DNA from: Kalaharituber pfeilii
Lineage: Eukaryota; Ascomycota; Pezizomycetes; Pezizales; Pezizaceae
Direction of reading: 5' to 3'
Assembly: GCA_015179045.1 (NCBI GenBank)
Contig: WHUZ01000006.1
Coordinates: 372,001-436,000 of the forward strand
DNA: 64,000 bases
Position 1 is the stretch's first letter. Each line of letters starts with the position of its first letter. This document shows, in pieces, positions 21,402-33,526 of this stretch. The notes under the pieces were generated by a model that did not search any database, was not told the DNA's origin, and saw nothing but the letters and a program-made list of their open reading frames with translations. The position numbers were made by a program, and so were the translations under genes.

Positions 21402-21432
21402 GGCCACCGCGGGCACGAGACTAGGCCACCCC
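21402..21432 (-). mobile_element. 13-bp insert TAGTCTCGTGCCC with 9-bp flanking repeat (8/9)
   Basis: The plus strand reads GGCCACCGC, then GGGCACGAGACTA (21411-21423), then GGCCACCCC. The flanks differ at one of nine positions. The insert is the complement of TAGTCTCGTGCCC, the same sequence as the arm start of the hairpins at 2292 and 15542. Confidence 0.5.
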
Positions 21433-22558
21433 CATTCAGTGTGGTGCCCTGGGATTAGCATATAGCCTTAAAGTCGTTTTAGCAGCCTTATCTACAGATA
21501 CCATATTGCTGAAAGAAGACAATACACTACTGTCTATCTCAATCACCTTAAGATTCCGACGGCAACACTACGATGAGTATTCCGCTTAGTAGAAACAAAA
21601 AAGTTACCGAGGTAGGGTTAAGTCGAAATAAACATTTTGTCACTTTCTCCGCCAGCCAGTCCTCAGGGTTCAATTTCGGAGTCATATTCTGCATACAGTG
21701 GAGGTGGAAAACCGACTGGTTCGACAACTGCTTTATTTGCGGTTTGGAGGGGTATCAATTACGGGGCGGGAGAATCAACGTTGCTATGCATAACAGCCTA
21801 AAAGACCAGGCACTTCCTTCGAAAAGCAAGGCAATGCTGCAGGTATGCTGGCAAAAGAGAGCAAAATCTCCTGGAAGTTCGAATCCCTCGGGCACGCGAA
21901 ATCGTCACCCACCCAAAAAAGGATTAAAACTTCTTCTTGGGAATATAAGTGCATAACGCAAGGACATCTATGATACTAGCCTCGAATTTGGCTCATCACA
22001 TACTCTGCAGGGGTACCTGTCGTCATTGAGCTCCCTAACCAAGCTCTTTTGGGGTGGGACAATTTCGGCAGCCTTGCTCAATGAGCATGAAAGGCTGTGC
22101 GTCAGACATCGAACTAAGGAGCTTTTCAAGGATTGTTGGCGGAATTGTTCAGCAGGAAACATAAATACATTCATGTGCCGAAATTTCCCTGGCTTAAATG
22201 TAACCAGGTCAGTTCTTTCGAAGGCAGTTAGAGTTCCAGATGACGTACGTCTTTTCTATACTGTACTGAGCCTTGCGCCAAGAAAAAGCCCATCCCTGCA
22301 ATGTTTCACGTGCACTCGAGTACGTTTTCCTCCTCCTTGGCGGCAACCACACTCGATGCACCCCCAGATGGTATCGACCCCTGAGCGAAGCGAGTTCTCT
22401 AAGAAGTACGAGTACTCTACATATGTACGGCCTGATCCCCCCTCGCTGCAGCGCGCCTCACGGTCGGGAGGCGTGGTATAATATGTATTGCATAATGTTG
22501 ATCGAGCCTCTGGCATGTGACATGCCATGCTGTAAGTGACGTGAGGCCATTTTCGTAT

Positions 22559-22614
22559 GTTGGTTGGTAGTCTCATGGCAGCATAGGGTCTGGTTCACGA
22601 GACTAACTGGTTGG
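22559..22614. mobile_element. 38-bp insert with TAGTCTC ends and 9-bp flanks (7/9)
   Basis: Insert 22568-22605 starts TAGTCTCATG and ends CACGAGACTA, so its ends are inverted copies, and it carries GTCTGGTT inside. The flanks GTTGGTTGG and ACTGGTTGG agree at seven of nine positions; both differences are transitions, as expected for an old duplication. Confidence 0.45.
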
Positions 22615-23478
22615 CACCTTTTCGAAGTCACTATTTCTTAAGAGATCTACATTGGGCTGAGTCTTGGTAGAGATGAGAAAGGAAGTGTCTTGTAACTCTC
22701 GACTTTCATGTTCTCGGATATCGTCCTCTGCTTGTAATGACCTTTTTCCGGAACTTCTCTTACTAAGTCTGTAAGTAGTCTGGTTGGTCTCCTTCATATC
22801 GGTTTCATAGCACGTTGTATGACAGGGGCCAAATTATCCCTGTAGCTCAGGAGCCCAATTCGGGGGGTTTAATGTGTGACATTGAGGCTCAAAGTGTCAC
22901 CGTTTGAACCAACCTTTGGACTTGGTAAGCTGGATTCAAACATTCAAAGAAGTAATAGTAATGTACAATGCTACCAGGGAACGTCTAATGATGAGACTCT
23001 CATTCGGGCGCTGGTAATGTTTAATGTAGGGTACATCCTGAGGTTGAGCATGGATGACATCGTAGCTTCGCTTCTTCGGCACAAGAAAACAGGGGTATGA
23101 TATACTCGTTGGTCCAACAAGTATGTATTGGAACGGCTGACTAACTATGTACTTTTTGGACAAACGAGTACGCGTCGTAGTGGCAGAGCCGCCTCGGAAT
23201 ATCCCTCAGTGCCTTTCGAATTCGGCAGGGAACAGGTGAGCAGAAACTACAGTCCTAATTATAAGAGCGATTGGTCGTGGACTGCGCCACCCACTCGTCC
23301 AAGCGCTACTGGTATCCATTCTTGGAATAACTGGAAGCCAATTGCAGATTCTAGCTCGGGAGATCGGGGTTCACGAAACAATAGCATAGAATAAGTACTC
23401 ACTTATGCCGCCGCCAAGCGGACTGTTGGGTGGAGATCATCAGTGGAGGAGGGGGTAATAAATAGTCAAGCTATGTGG

Positions 23479-23510
23479 GTTGAGCAGTTAGTCTCGTGCC
23501 AGTTGAGCAG
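23479..23510 (+). mobile_element. 14-bp insert TTAGTCTCGTGCCA with 9-bp target duplication
   Basis: GTTGAGCAG occurs perfectly at 23479-23487 and 23502-23510, bracketing only TTAGTCTCGTGCCA. This is the family end motif with nothing else, which suggests a deletion product or an excision footprint of a longer element. Confidence 0.65.
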
Positions 23511-23795
23511 ATGGAGTGGAGCATTGGATTACATTGTAAGAGTGAGAATGTGCAGGGACTTTTGTTCGTGGCAAAGCTACGAGCCTTACGGAGTACAGTA
23601 CCACAGCAAGGTAAACAAACATGAGTACTTGTGGGGCACAAGGTGGGGCTAACACAAAGCTAAGAGCCTGAAGCAAGTCTACATCATCGCAGCCGAATCC
23701 TCCACGGGCCGCACGGCAAATCTGCAACACAACAGAAGGATCAACAAAAAGGAGCAAAGAGAACGGGAGGTTGACACATTTTGGCCGTTGCTTAC

Positions 23796-23828
23796 AATGT
23801 GCTCAGTCTCGTAACCAGCAATGTGCTC
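23796..23828 (+). mobile_element. 15-bp insert AGTCTCGTAACCAGC with 9-bp target duplication
   Basis: AATGTGCTC occurs perfectly at 23796-23804 and 23820-23828, bracketing AGTCTCGTAACCAGC. The sequence AGTCTCGTAACCA also appears at about 37609 and 12787, and inverted at about 465-477. Confidence 0.65.
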
Positions 23829-24039
23829 ATGTTCGCCTGCCTCCATTCTCAGGACCTCTTCCGCGGGTGTCTACTAGGTAATAGTATATCCGCGATAGCC
23901 ACATGAAGGTTTTCAATGCGCTGCCAACGCGATAGCCGGGGGTGCAGGGCGCCGTAAACAAAGAGGAACCAAGGACCTGGTAGTGGCGCAACTGGCAGCC
24001 AAAGCTTGAAATAGTAACGAATAGCTTCCTTGGTAGATC

Positions 24040-24640
24040 TTGGTGCAGCGCAGCGCGGTGCTGTTCTCGTACTCCACATGGCGGCATCTTGGCCAAGAGC
24101 CGGGGGGGGAAGGGGGATCGGTGCGTTCTTGGCCCACCCGCAGCACAGCCTTCGGGCTAACCGGCGTGGGCGTGCGAGTCGTTGGACTGCACTGCACCGT
24201 CAAACGCAAATGCAGGTCACAGGGTGGTTCGTGTCGTCCGTGGCTGTATGACACTGTCCTTACTGTACGGAGCGAGCGAACTACTGTAGTCGTCCTCTCC
24301 AGAGAAAGCGCATCACCCCCCCCCCAAATCCCCCATGCCCGTCCCAGTGGAGGCGGACCGATTGGCATCGTACAGCCCTCGAGAATACGAATCTTGCCTG
24401 TGCCGCTGCTTGGAGCTTAGAGCAGAGCTTGGAGCTTGTGCTTGCGCCTTAACGCAGTCGTAAGCAGTCCAGGGACTCTAGTGACTCCAGTCCGTACTCT
24501 CCCATACACGAGATGGCTTGGTACTCGACCCGAGTGGTGAGTGTCTTTCCTTAAGAACCCCTCACTCCCCCTTCCCGCTCCACTGCTGCACTCCCCCCCC
24601 CCCCCCCCCCCACCTCCCACCCAACCAGTTTTTCGCTGCT
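24040..24640 (+). promoter_or_regulatory. GC-rich upstream region with 19-base C tract
   Basis: GC-rich sequence ends in an uninterrupted run of 19 C at 24593-24611 and more CCCACC sequence. It lies about 300 bp before the start codon of the PX-domain gene, with C on the coding strand. Overlapping long frames on both strands here are composition artefacts. Confidence 0.45.
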
Positions 24641-24913
24641 GCCCCACGGTCCTGTCGACCTATCAGAACCCTTTCCCCCAGATCACTCTCGCTCCGCCAC
24701 AAATTGGTACCTGACTTCATATTTCGCCGCTGATATCATCCCTGCTACCCTTGTACTAGCAACCGATATTGGTACTTTTATCATTGCCCGTGCTGTTCAT
24801 TGAACGCTAGTAGCAAGGTATTCGCTCGACTGGTCTGTCAATACATTAGACTTTACCAGAGGAGTACATACCATCGACATCTTCCACTCACCCTCACCCC
24901 AAGCCGCCTGCCC

Positions 24914-27900
24914 ATGGCAATGTCACCGTCAAATCCCGCCGCCAGCTCGAAAATTGAGAAGCCGAATCCTGTGCTTACAGGGAAGCAAGAGCACTGTGAG
25001 CAAAACTTTACAGATGCCTTGGAAGTCAAGACTAATCCAATTTCACAGACTTGAAGCGGGAACTTATCTCCAATCAGGTAAAATGGGAAATTAGCGAGTT
25101 ATCCTCTCCCACTGCGTTACAGCGGTTTGGAGCCCCGTTTAGATCAGACAAAGGGGAGGTTGCTCCGGAGGACTCGGAGTTACCAATTCTAAGGTACCTG
25201 TTTGTAAATCATGTGCGGAATTTTCCATTTCTCGATCAGGCCAAAGAAAAGGAATTCTGGCAAGACAGATTACAGACAGTATGTGCTAAATTAACCCTAG
25301 TCTGCTTATTTTAAGCGTACGCCAAAAGACATTATTAACGAGGACCACATAGTTTCTTGAGTCCTTTGCCATTAAACGGATATCGTCTTCGGAAGATCGT
25401 CTAGAGGAAACGAAGCGCCGAAAGCTGGCCCTCAAGGCTCAAAAGCTCGTAGAACTGATGATGGTGTCAGGAATACCAACTGCCTCTGGCTATGAGGAGA
25501 GAATTAGGTTTGAAGAGATGGAAGTTGTAGAGAGAGGCGCTGTTGAGGAAGGACTCCTAGTTAACGTCCCGGAAGGGCACTGGATTAATGGTTGGGACGT
25601 CAATGTTTGTGGGGTCAGAGAGGTTGTTGTTAAGAGGCATATCAAACCTCACCCACATGCAGTAAGTACATATCCTTGACTTCGACAGAATAATATACTT
25701 AAATATTATCCAGGAATTTCTAATCCGAACAAAGCGAGAAGGAAAGCTTGATGTAGTGGTTGGCCGACGTTATGGTGCATTTGTCCAGCTGAATCAACAG
25801 GTATCAACCCGAAACTTACCAAAAAATTTTGATCCTTGTGTACTAACACGCTTGCACTGAAGCTTAGAGATGAACTTCCGGGGAAGGTTCTTCCATCTGT
25901 TCCTCGCAAGGAGTTATCCTCCCAAACTGCGGTACTCTCCACCACAGCTAGTGAACATGATGATTCTAGTTCAATCTCGTCTTTCGTTACCTCTAACTCT
26001 TCTTCTTCTGAATCCGTTCAGAATAATCGCCCCATAACATCCGATGGCCCAAGCAATCGCCAGGGACACTCCAGATTATCGTCGCTGTCAAGTGGGTTTC
26101 TAGGTGTAGCAAGCATGCTCACTGGCAGCTCTTCGTCTGCATCAGTGAATAATATTACTCAAGAATCAAAAAAGTTAATTCTATGGAGAGAGACTCAACG
26201 TATCTCTCTTCGCGCATATCTGAGGGCATTATTATCTGACCGTCAGATTGCCCAGTCAAAAGCTTTAAGGTCATTTCTGTTGAATGATCCCGTTACCCTC
26301 AGTGATATGGAACTGGCTGATGTCGCAAAACGCAAGGAGAGGGATACTGCTAGAGTAGCAGAGCAAAAAAACTTCTTCGAGATTGCGCAACAGAGAGCAC
26401 GGGAGCTGGATATATACATGGAAAGCTTTAGACGGGATATAGTTGAAAATAGTAGGCAGACAATGTCATATTCAACTTTTGTCTTTACTTACAGAGCATA
26501 TAGATGGATTAACCAAGTTATTCGCAGAGATAAGGAAAGCTGACAAGCTAGAAAACCTGGCACCAAACTATAGAAAGTTTGCAGAGTGGTTAAGAATTGA
26601 GTACATTCCCACTTACATCCATATATTGATAATTTCTAACCCGCGTTGAATCACAGGGTAGCAGCAACTATATACCACATATTTCTTGCAGAAGACAACT
26701 CGCCGGAAGTGTTTGCTCAAGCAAAGAGAATACATTCGCTAATACCATATACCATTCTGAAAAATGTGATTCGTATCGCCAACCCAGCAATGGTTATGTC
26801 TGGGGTTCTCGATCTATTTTTAGCTACTCCGTTTAAACAACGTTCATTGATGCAGAGGATTCTTGGAATGGCCCTTAATGATGGCTTAAAGCAATTTCAA
26901 AAAGCTGTTGATGGGGTTATTGCAAAGGTTGATGATGAAGTTCTATGCGGCAAAATAAAGAAATTTGTGGACGCGGATGATACGATACGGGATGCAATCA
27001 AGAAGGAGGCAGAAATGGACAATGTCGATTTGATTGTGGCTATCTTGCGATCGGAATATATGGAACCAGAACTCACCCCCACACAAGTCGAAAGGGTATT
27101 CAATGCATATGTAGCATGGAATAACGCCTTAGACAATGAAGATGAGGAAATACGAAGTGGTGTTATATTATTCGCTCACCTAAAGCAGCTCTTGAAGCTT
27201 TATACAAGGCAAAGGGACAAGGCGATGATGTTGAGCATAATTCAAGAGGTAAGGGGGGTAGGTTGATTTTGTTACCAGGATCCAGATGCTGACTTTTTAC
27301 TTTATAGCCAGTTACATTACAGTTGTTTAAAGACCTTTTTATGATATTTTACGAGCCTCTCATTAGAGTGTATAAATCTGCAAATGTGTACAACAGTGTT
27401 ACGGATTTTGCTGTTTTTGTGGATGATATGATTAGAGTCGTGGAAAAGGCGCAGAGGCAAGGTAAATGCTAATGTTAAAAAGATTGGACCTTAAGGATCT
27501 TGCTGACGTTTAAAGCAATGGCTGCCGATCCTAATCAAACCGTTCAATCGTTTATTGACCTCTGCACTCGCCACGAAGAAAATTTCTACAAGTTTGTTCA
27601 CGAAGTACACATACATGATAATGGACTGTTTGACAAATTGATGGGCTGGCTGGAAGGAATTCTGCAGTTCTTACGAAATGGCCCTGGGAAGTCTTTGGAT
27701 ATGAACAAGCTTTTTGAGAATGCAGTAAAGAGTGGATTGATAGATGAGCATGTTGCAAAACAGGAAATTGATAGCCTGATCAAGTGGCAAGCATCGAGGA
27801 AAAGATGGCATGAAAGTAAGACAAGGCAGAAGATGGCTAGTAATGGATGGATGAATACTGCTCCGGAGAATATGTTCAAGAGCAGCGACTTCGGCGTTGA

Positions 27901-28183
27901 TGAGGTATTTTCCAACTTTCCTTATTATGGTTCCATAGTTGGAGTAAGACTAAATATGCAGTCAAAGGACGACCTCGACGACTTGGCCTATATGGATGAC
28001 GATCATAACGAGGAAGAAATAGAACGAGAGGACGTTGATCTGTTGACTGCAGAGAGGAACTGGAGAGCGAAGCACCGGGACGCCTTGAAAAGAGGAGCCG
28101 GAGAGCCAGAAAAGCCAGTTGTGAAGGAAATCTTGAAGTTGAACGATGAGTTTCTGGTTATGTTGAGGCAGGCCCTTGCGTAG
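24914..28183 (+). CDS. PX-domain protein of the Lec1/Ypr097w (PXA-PX-DUF3818) family
   Basis: Nine exons: 24914-24995, 25049-25278, 25353-25661, 25714-25800, 25863-26451, 26495-26600, 26657-27248, 27308-27461, 27516-28183, giving 938 aa in frame. The start region reads EHYLKRELISNQVKWEISEL once intron 1 is removed, the typical beginning of this family. A PX-associated helical region (to about 185) precedes a PX domain from about 195. The domain includes FLIRTKREGKLDVVVGRRYG and is split by a serine-rich insert of about 80 residues before LRAYLRALLSDRQIAQSKAL. The C-terminal half (NSPEVFAQAKRIHSLIPYTI, MQRILGMALNDGLKQFQKAV) matches the DUF3818 region. PX domains bind phosphoinositides, so a peripheral membrane role in lipid or sterol transport is likely; yeast Ypr097w (Lec1) is linked to sterol distribution. 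The exon 5/6 junction is the least certain. A second ATG is at 24920. Confidence 0.88.
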
Positions 28184-28817
28184 ATAATATGGGATGTTTT
28201 GTAGCCTTGTTCTGGCGCTGCTGGCGTCTAGGTGTTATAGATGCCTCATGGTTTTTTGTTTTCGGAGCAATTCGTGGTCATTGTTATTGATTGCTATGGG
28301 TATTGGTTCATTGGGTTATTGGTTTGCAAGTTCACTTCAATTTCTGTTTTTGTACAGAAGAAAAAGGGTGTTATTTACATGTTTCTTTCGGCCAAAGCGT
28401 TGGTATCAGAAGCTTTAGGAGTTTGGCAGTACAGTTTTACCCACAATTAGTAAGGAATCTAGACTTTTTTCTGGCCATTCCGTTATTTTAAGTTTACTAC
28501 TCCTCTTCCGGCCACTTGTATCCGTTTTGTTCTAATATCTTTTATTTCCCTCCACGGAAAGAATAGTATTAGAGTCTGCCCGTAACTAATAGTAATATTG
28601 AAGATAATTTATTGCAAACAAATGGAAAGCAGGAAAAAAACAGTAAACCGGAAACTCAAGCTAAAACTACATGACTCAAATGTTGATTAATTTGAATAGG
28701 AAAGAGGACTCCATAACCCATTCCTGAGTAATAAGGGATGAAGTTTCAGGCATGGCGAACGCACGCTCATGTTGCTCATAATATCCACCAAACGTTTACC
28801 TAACATGCCCTTATAGT
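28184..28817. other. Convergent intergenic region; no gene
   Basis: Lies between the 3' ends of two converging genes. T-rich on the left side and A-rich on the right, as expected of 3' UTRs. No RNA gene or repeat recognised. Confidence 0.5.
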
Positions 28818-31569
28818 TTAGTAGTCCAGTTCTTCTACCTTTCCATCCCTCGTAGCATCCAGATCATTGTAACTTTTCAAACTTCGGCCTTGAATGGCCG
28901 CTTCAGGTTCTCCAGGTACAGGTAGGGGTGGACCTCCCCGAGCTAACGGTGGCCTTCCACCCAACCCGCCACCACGTCCGCCTTCCCGGTCTCTGTCTCT
29001 TCGGTCCCGGTCCAGGTCTCGCGGCAGCCCTCCTCGAGGTGGACTGCGTGGTGGCCTGCGTCGATCGTTATAAGGACCTGACCGATAACTTCCTACACCT
29101 GGAGGAGGAAGGCTTCCTAAAGGTGCGTCCCTACGATTATGTCCTCTAATGGGACCGATTCCAGCGCCAATTCCTCCCGGCGGCAGAGCGAGCCGTCTGG
29201 GATCTTGTGGTATCCCAGCGGGCCCTGAAACAAACGGTAATGCACCTGGGTAAAAGGGAAATCCCATACCAGCGCTGGGCATTGGAGGTTGTCCCGCGCT
29301 ACCACCTGCACTACCCATTCCGAACGGTGCGGTTCCACCTCCACTGACCACAGGGAACTGCCTCCGATCGCCAAACTGACCCCCATTCCCCTGTTGTGCA
29401 TTGCCATTATAGTCCACCTTTGGCGGGTGAACTCTGCACGGGTCTGTCACGTATGCGTTGACTAAAGTGGCCTCAAGCTCAATCTTCTCTAACCAATCCG
29501 CATGGCGCTTCTCAATGTGTTTTCGCCAAAAGTTCTCGGCTTTAAAAAGCTTGGTACATGACTGCACCTTGCATCTATATTTCCCTTCATCTTCCATTTT
29601 GACATGTTTCTCCAATTCCTCATCTACAGCTTCTTTGACTGGCTTACCACCAAGTTTTTTCAGATCCTGGGTTTCAGGAGATAAGAAGCAATCGAGCTTT
29701 TCATACCATACACGAATCCAGTTTGTTGTACGAGCATCTGGAGTGTAATCATCGGAGGTGGGTGTAGGACGACGAGTATGACCTCCAGGACATTTGCGGG
29801 TAAGCTCGTGTATAGAGTCGGCCTCAGCTACACAGTATATGCAGAAGTTATATACTCGTCGAAGATACTCAACACCAAGGTCAATTGTTTTTTTGATCTG
29901 ATTCAGACATCAGGATTAATTCGTCAACGACCGATAGAGCGGCTATACTAACCTTCTCGAGATCCTCCTTCTCTTCTTCACTGTCTTCACCCTCTTCTTC
30001 CTCCTCCCTTCTACCTTCCCGTATCCTTCCTCCCCAGATTTCGACCCGCTCCTTGATCTTCTCCCACGCACTATAATTTCGCTCCTCATGTCGTCTTTCA
30101 TACTCGTCAAATTCATCCTTCATCGAATCATCAATTCCCACATCTTCGGAAGGCGAACTGTATTTGTTCATCTCATCCTCAAACTTGCGAATAATTTTCT
30201 CAAGATAAACGACTTCTTTACGCAAGTTCTCAGGCGTAGACATGCCTTCATTCAAAACTTTTTTTTTGAGCTCCTTATTTGCAGTATGTATACCGACATG
30301 GCAGGTGAAATCCCCATGAGTTTCACTATGAATCTTTTTCTCATTTAGCAGCTCGACAGTACTAGCATCTACGGGTGGAGCATCCGGTTTTAGAATAATG
30401 AAGGCGATACGATGAAATTTTTTAAGTGGATTTGGGTCAGATAGCGAGATGAAATGGAAATCTGGGATGGTGGAGGCTAGTTCTTCTAACTGCACTCGAG
30501 AGACGGTCGGTGAAATCGTCTTTATCAAAAGAGTAGGTTTGTAGATAGTTTCGTCGATAATCTGACTCCCTGGACCGGCCAAAACACCATTATCATCATT
30601 CTCAGCATCTTTATTCTCATCGGTTTTGCCATTTGCGTGTGCTGTGAGCGAATTCCTGTCAGTAGTGAAGCAGGACATAACAGTGAGCAGAGTAATTCTT
30701 ACGGATGACAACCCCTTCACGGTCTATAGCATCCAGTCGACCTTCCTCTAGTGCTTCAATAAACCCATTGTATCTTGACTTTCTGAATGCTACAATTTTC
30801 TGTCTTACAATTTCCCGTTCACCAGGAAGATATTTTTCTTTAAACCACTCTTCGTTCATGTGCTGTAAAACGAAAACCTTTGCCATTCTGGTATTGAATT
30901 CTTCGCGGTATGCATCGTATTTGACCTTAATTTCATCCTTTGTCAATGGTGCTGAACCACCTCCAGGAGAACGATGACTAGATGGCGATATAGGTTGTTG
31001 ATGAAGCCAATCGCTGAAGTATGCAAACGTGACTTGGTGATCTAATTTATGAGGGTCGACCAATATTGGTTGACTTGGAAACGCAGGGGATCCATTGGGG
31101 ACATATCGATCGATTGTACCTGGCTTTGGTTGGTAAAACCCGGCTTGTGGTGCGTATAGGTCGCGGTCTCCGCGGTCACGGGGAGGTCGATCATCTCGAC
31201 GGTTGGGATCCGGAACATAGCGGTCAATGTTCCTGTCGGGTGGAGGGGATCGAGAGCGAGGGGGACGACGACGACCGAATTGACCTAAATACCATGAGAG
31301 ATGGGAGATACCTTATAGTTAGCCGACGATGTCATAGTAAATAACCAAATGAAGTTTAATAAGTACTAAGATTGATTGTAAAGCGGGTTCACAGAAATTT
31401 TTCCGGACTTACTGGGAGAGCGAGACCTAGACCTAGCAGGTCTTCTGCTACCGTACCAGACGTCTCCACCGTCATTATTCAGCCGTCCATACTCACTTTC
31501 CCGCGGCCCGCCCGCCCTTTCTCCGCTCCGTTCATTCCTGAACCGATCAGGAGATTGACTGTGGGCCAT
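28818..31569 (-). CDS. Ars2/Serrate homologue, C2H2 RNA-effector protein
   Basis: Exons 31569-31413, 31284-30703, 30641-29953 and 29897-28818 encode 835 aa. Order: an Arg/Ser-rich N-terminus (RSRSRSP; about 1-110), the conserved N-terminal domain (DHQVTFAYFSDWL ... FVLQHMNEEWFKEKYLPGE), an acidic coiled middle region (EEEEEGEDSEEEKEDLEK), a second conserved block (IDLGVEYLRRVYNFCIYC), then a C2H2 finger CKVQSC...HIEKRH with Cys585, Cys590, His603 and His608. The tail is Gly/Pro/Arg-rich and ends DGKVEELDY. Ars2/Serrate binds the nuclear cap-binding complex and directs capped RNAs to processing or exosome decay; the fission yeast relative is Pir2. The finger and its neighbours mirror animal ARS2 (RKHI..KH). 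Intron 2 carries a CAG right at its branch site; only the CAG ten bases later keeps frame. Confidence 0.92.
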
Positions 31570-32373
31570 AGGGGAGGCCGTAATAGCGATACTTCAAAAC
31601 GATTGTCGCGATGCGCGTAGGCGTTGAGGAAAAGAGGATCTGCGACTGCGCGAAAGTTTGTTCAGAGAGGTGCATTTGGTAATATAGGGGCTAGTTCAAG
31701 TCGCGTGTAACTAGGGGCAACGGGGAAGCAGTAAAGAAACATGGTGGGAAAAGAGGATAAAGATTAAGACGGGTAAAGAGTATTAAAGAGTAGGTAGGAG
31801 AATGTTAGAAGGGAGAATGCTGGTTTCAGTTTCGTAGGAGGTAGGAGGCAGGGTGAAAGAAAATAAAGGAGGTTTCAGAGAGAAGAGTATTCTGTTTTGA
31901 ACGCGACGACGACGCTCACGAAGTGCTTTCAGAGAGAAAGACCACAGAGAGAGGAGGAGACGAACAGTATATGAAGATGCTTGAGTAGAATATAGCAAGG
32001 GAGGCAATCGGAGAACAGGTGCCGGACAGGTGACGGTTAGAGAGTTATACCTCAGATGCTGGAGAAGGTCGAAAGGTCGGGCGGCAGAGGCAAAGCGTGA
32101 GAATGGGGCGTGAGTGTCTTTGCGAGTTTTGGCGAGAGTGTGGAGGGGGAAGGGGAAAGGGAAGGGGAAGGGGAAGGGGAAGGGGGAGTGGGGGAGGGGG
32201 GGGGGGCTGCAGAGCGGTTCTGATAGCTGTGTGGGGGGGGCGTGAGCGATGAGATGGGGAAGAGAGAACTCTTTGTCCTCCTGGTGGGGGGTGGGGAGGG
32301 GGGGGGGGGGGGGCGGTGTCTTATTCTGTCGAGCCGCGGGCGTCGAGCAAGCAAGCAGCGTTGGTACCTGCCT

Positions 32374-32437
32374 GCTGCTGCTGGGCTGCTGGCTGCTGGC
32401 TGCTGGCTGCTGGCTGCTGGCTGCTGGCTGCTGGCTG
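32374..32437 (+). repeat. 7-bp minisatellite (GGCTGCT)n
   Basis: About eight near-perfect tandem copies of GGCTGCT, starting in CTGCTGCTGGGC and ending before TGAGGGAGCC. Seven-base units shift frame each copy, so this is not coding. Confidence 0.85.
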
Positions 32438-32715
32438 AGGGAGCCGTGTGCTAGTCTGTCTTGGGTGGCTGGGACGCGGCCTGGCGTGCGAGCAAGCCCA
32501 AGCAGCGCGCTCAGGGTACTCTGTACAGTACGAGTACTCTACACTACAGTACAGTACAGCACGATGCGGCACAGTGCTGCAGTAGCCGCAGAACGCCGCA
32601 CCAAATGATAATGAATACATACATGTATGTCCCTGTCCGACCGTAAAGTATGATAATGCGCCCTCTTCGGCCGGCCGGTCGAATTTCCCTCCGGCCTCGC
32701 GCGCAGAAAGCGATC

Positions 32716-32744
32716 TGCTGCTGCTGCTGCTGCTGCCGCTGCTG
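32716..32744 (+). repeat. CTG/CAG microsatellite
   Basis: Seven or so CTG triplets interrupted by one CCG near the end. No gene frame with a clear homologue uses it. Confidence 0.8.
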
Positions 32745-33526
32745 CCTTGTGCTTCGGCAAGCGAACGGAAGAGTCCGTGGTCAGGCTGCTACGGCTAGCT
32801 GCTGGACGCCGAACAATGACGGCGTACAGAGGCCAGGGCTGCTGTGAGCCAGCAGAACAGGCGCGGCCGATGCGTATGATATTTCTTTGTATTTCTTTAG
32901 CGGAATGCGCTGAGCGTGATGTGTCTGCAATGCGATGCAGGATCGATCTGCATTTGAGTCGAGATACCGATACCGATACTTCCGGTTTGGCGCGCCAACC
33001 TGAAGCCCGTATCGGACCCGCTTGGGGACCAAGCTGAGGCGGGCAGCGGCCCCCAGCAACCTGAAATGAGCTCTACGACGGAAGAGGCGTGGACGGAGCG
33101 CCTACATGAGGTGAATTGGGCTGGAAACTGGCGCCTCGCATGCAACCGCGATGCAGTTTGAGCTCGCTCCTGCAATTACAAGGACATATAGCGCCCGCCA
33201 GCATCTTCCGCTGGCTTGGCCGTGGCTTGCCCCCCCCCCAAATCCTGATCAGATGTTGTCACTGTAGAGCAGGTATCAGTCTGCATCGTCTGAGCCAGAA
33301 TACAAAAAGCCCATTATCCCGCACTTCCGTCATTTCCGCAAATCCACCCCCCCCCCCCCCCCCCGCAGCAATCGTGCAACTTTTAACCCCATTGGCCAGA
33401 GTGTATGCAGTATCTAAACAAATTGTATTCATAGCACTCTGCTCCCAGTCCCCATAGCCCGCATCTATTAAGTCTTCGGCGTTTCTGGCAGCTCAAGATA
33501 TTCTCAACTGCCAGTTCTTCGGCATC

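Larger units (their letters stand above)
31570..33526. promoter_or_regulatory. Divergent promoter region of the Ars2 and TspO genes
   Basis: Contains, from the Ars2 side, a purine tract of GGGGAA units at about 32140-32212 and a 16-base G run at 32298-32313 (so C and T on the Ars2 coding strand). From the TspO side there is an 18-base C run at 33347-33364 on the coding strand. Between them lie GC-rich sequence and two small tandem repeats listed separately. No additional gene is supported. Confidence 0.45.

Noticed and set aside
21870..21900. B-box-like GTTCGAATCCC suggesting a tRNA
   Set aside because: The T stem does not pair (GGAAG against CCCTC) and no acceptor or anticodon stem can be formed around it.
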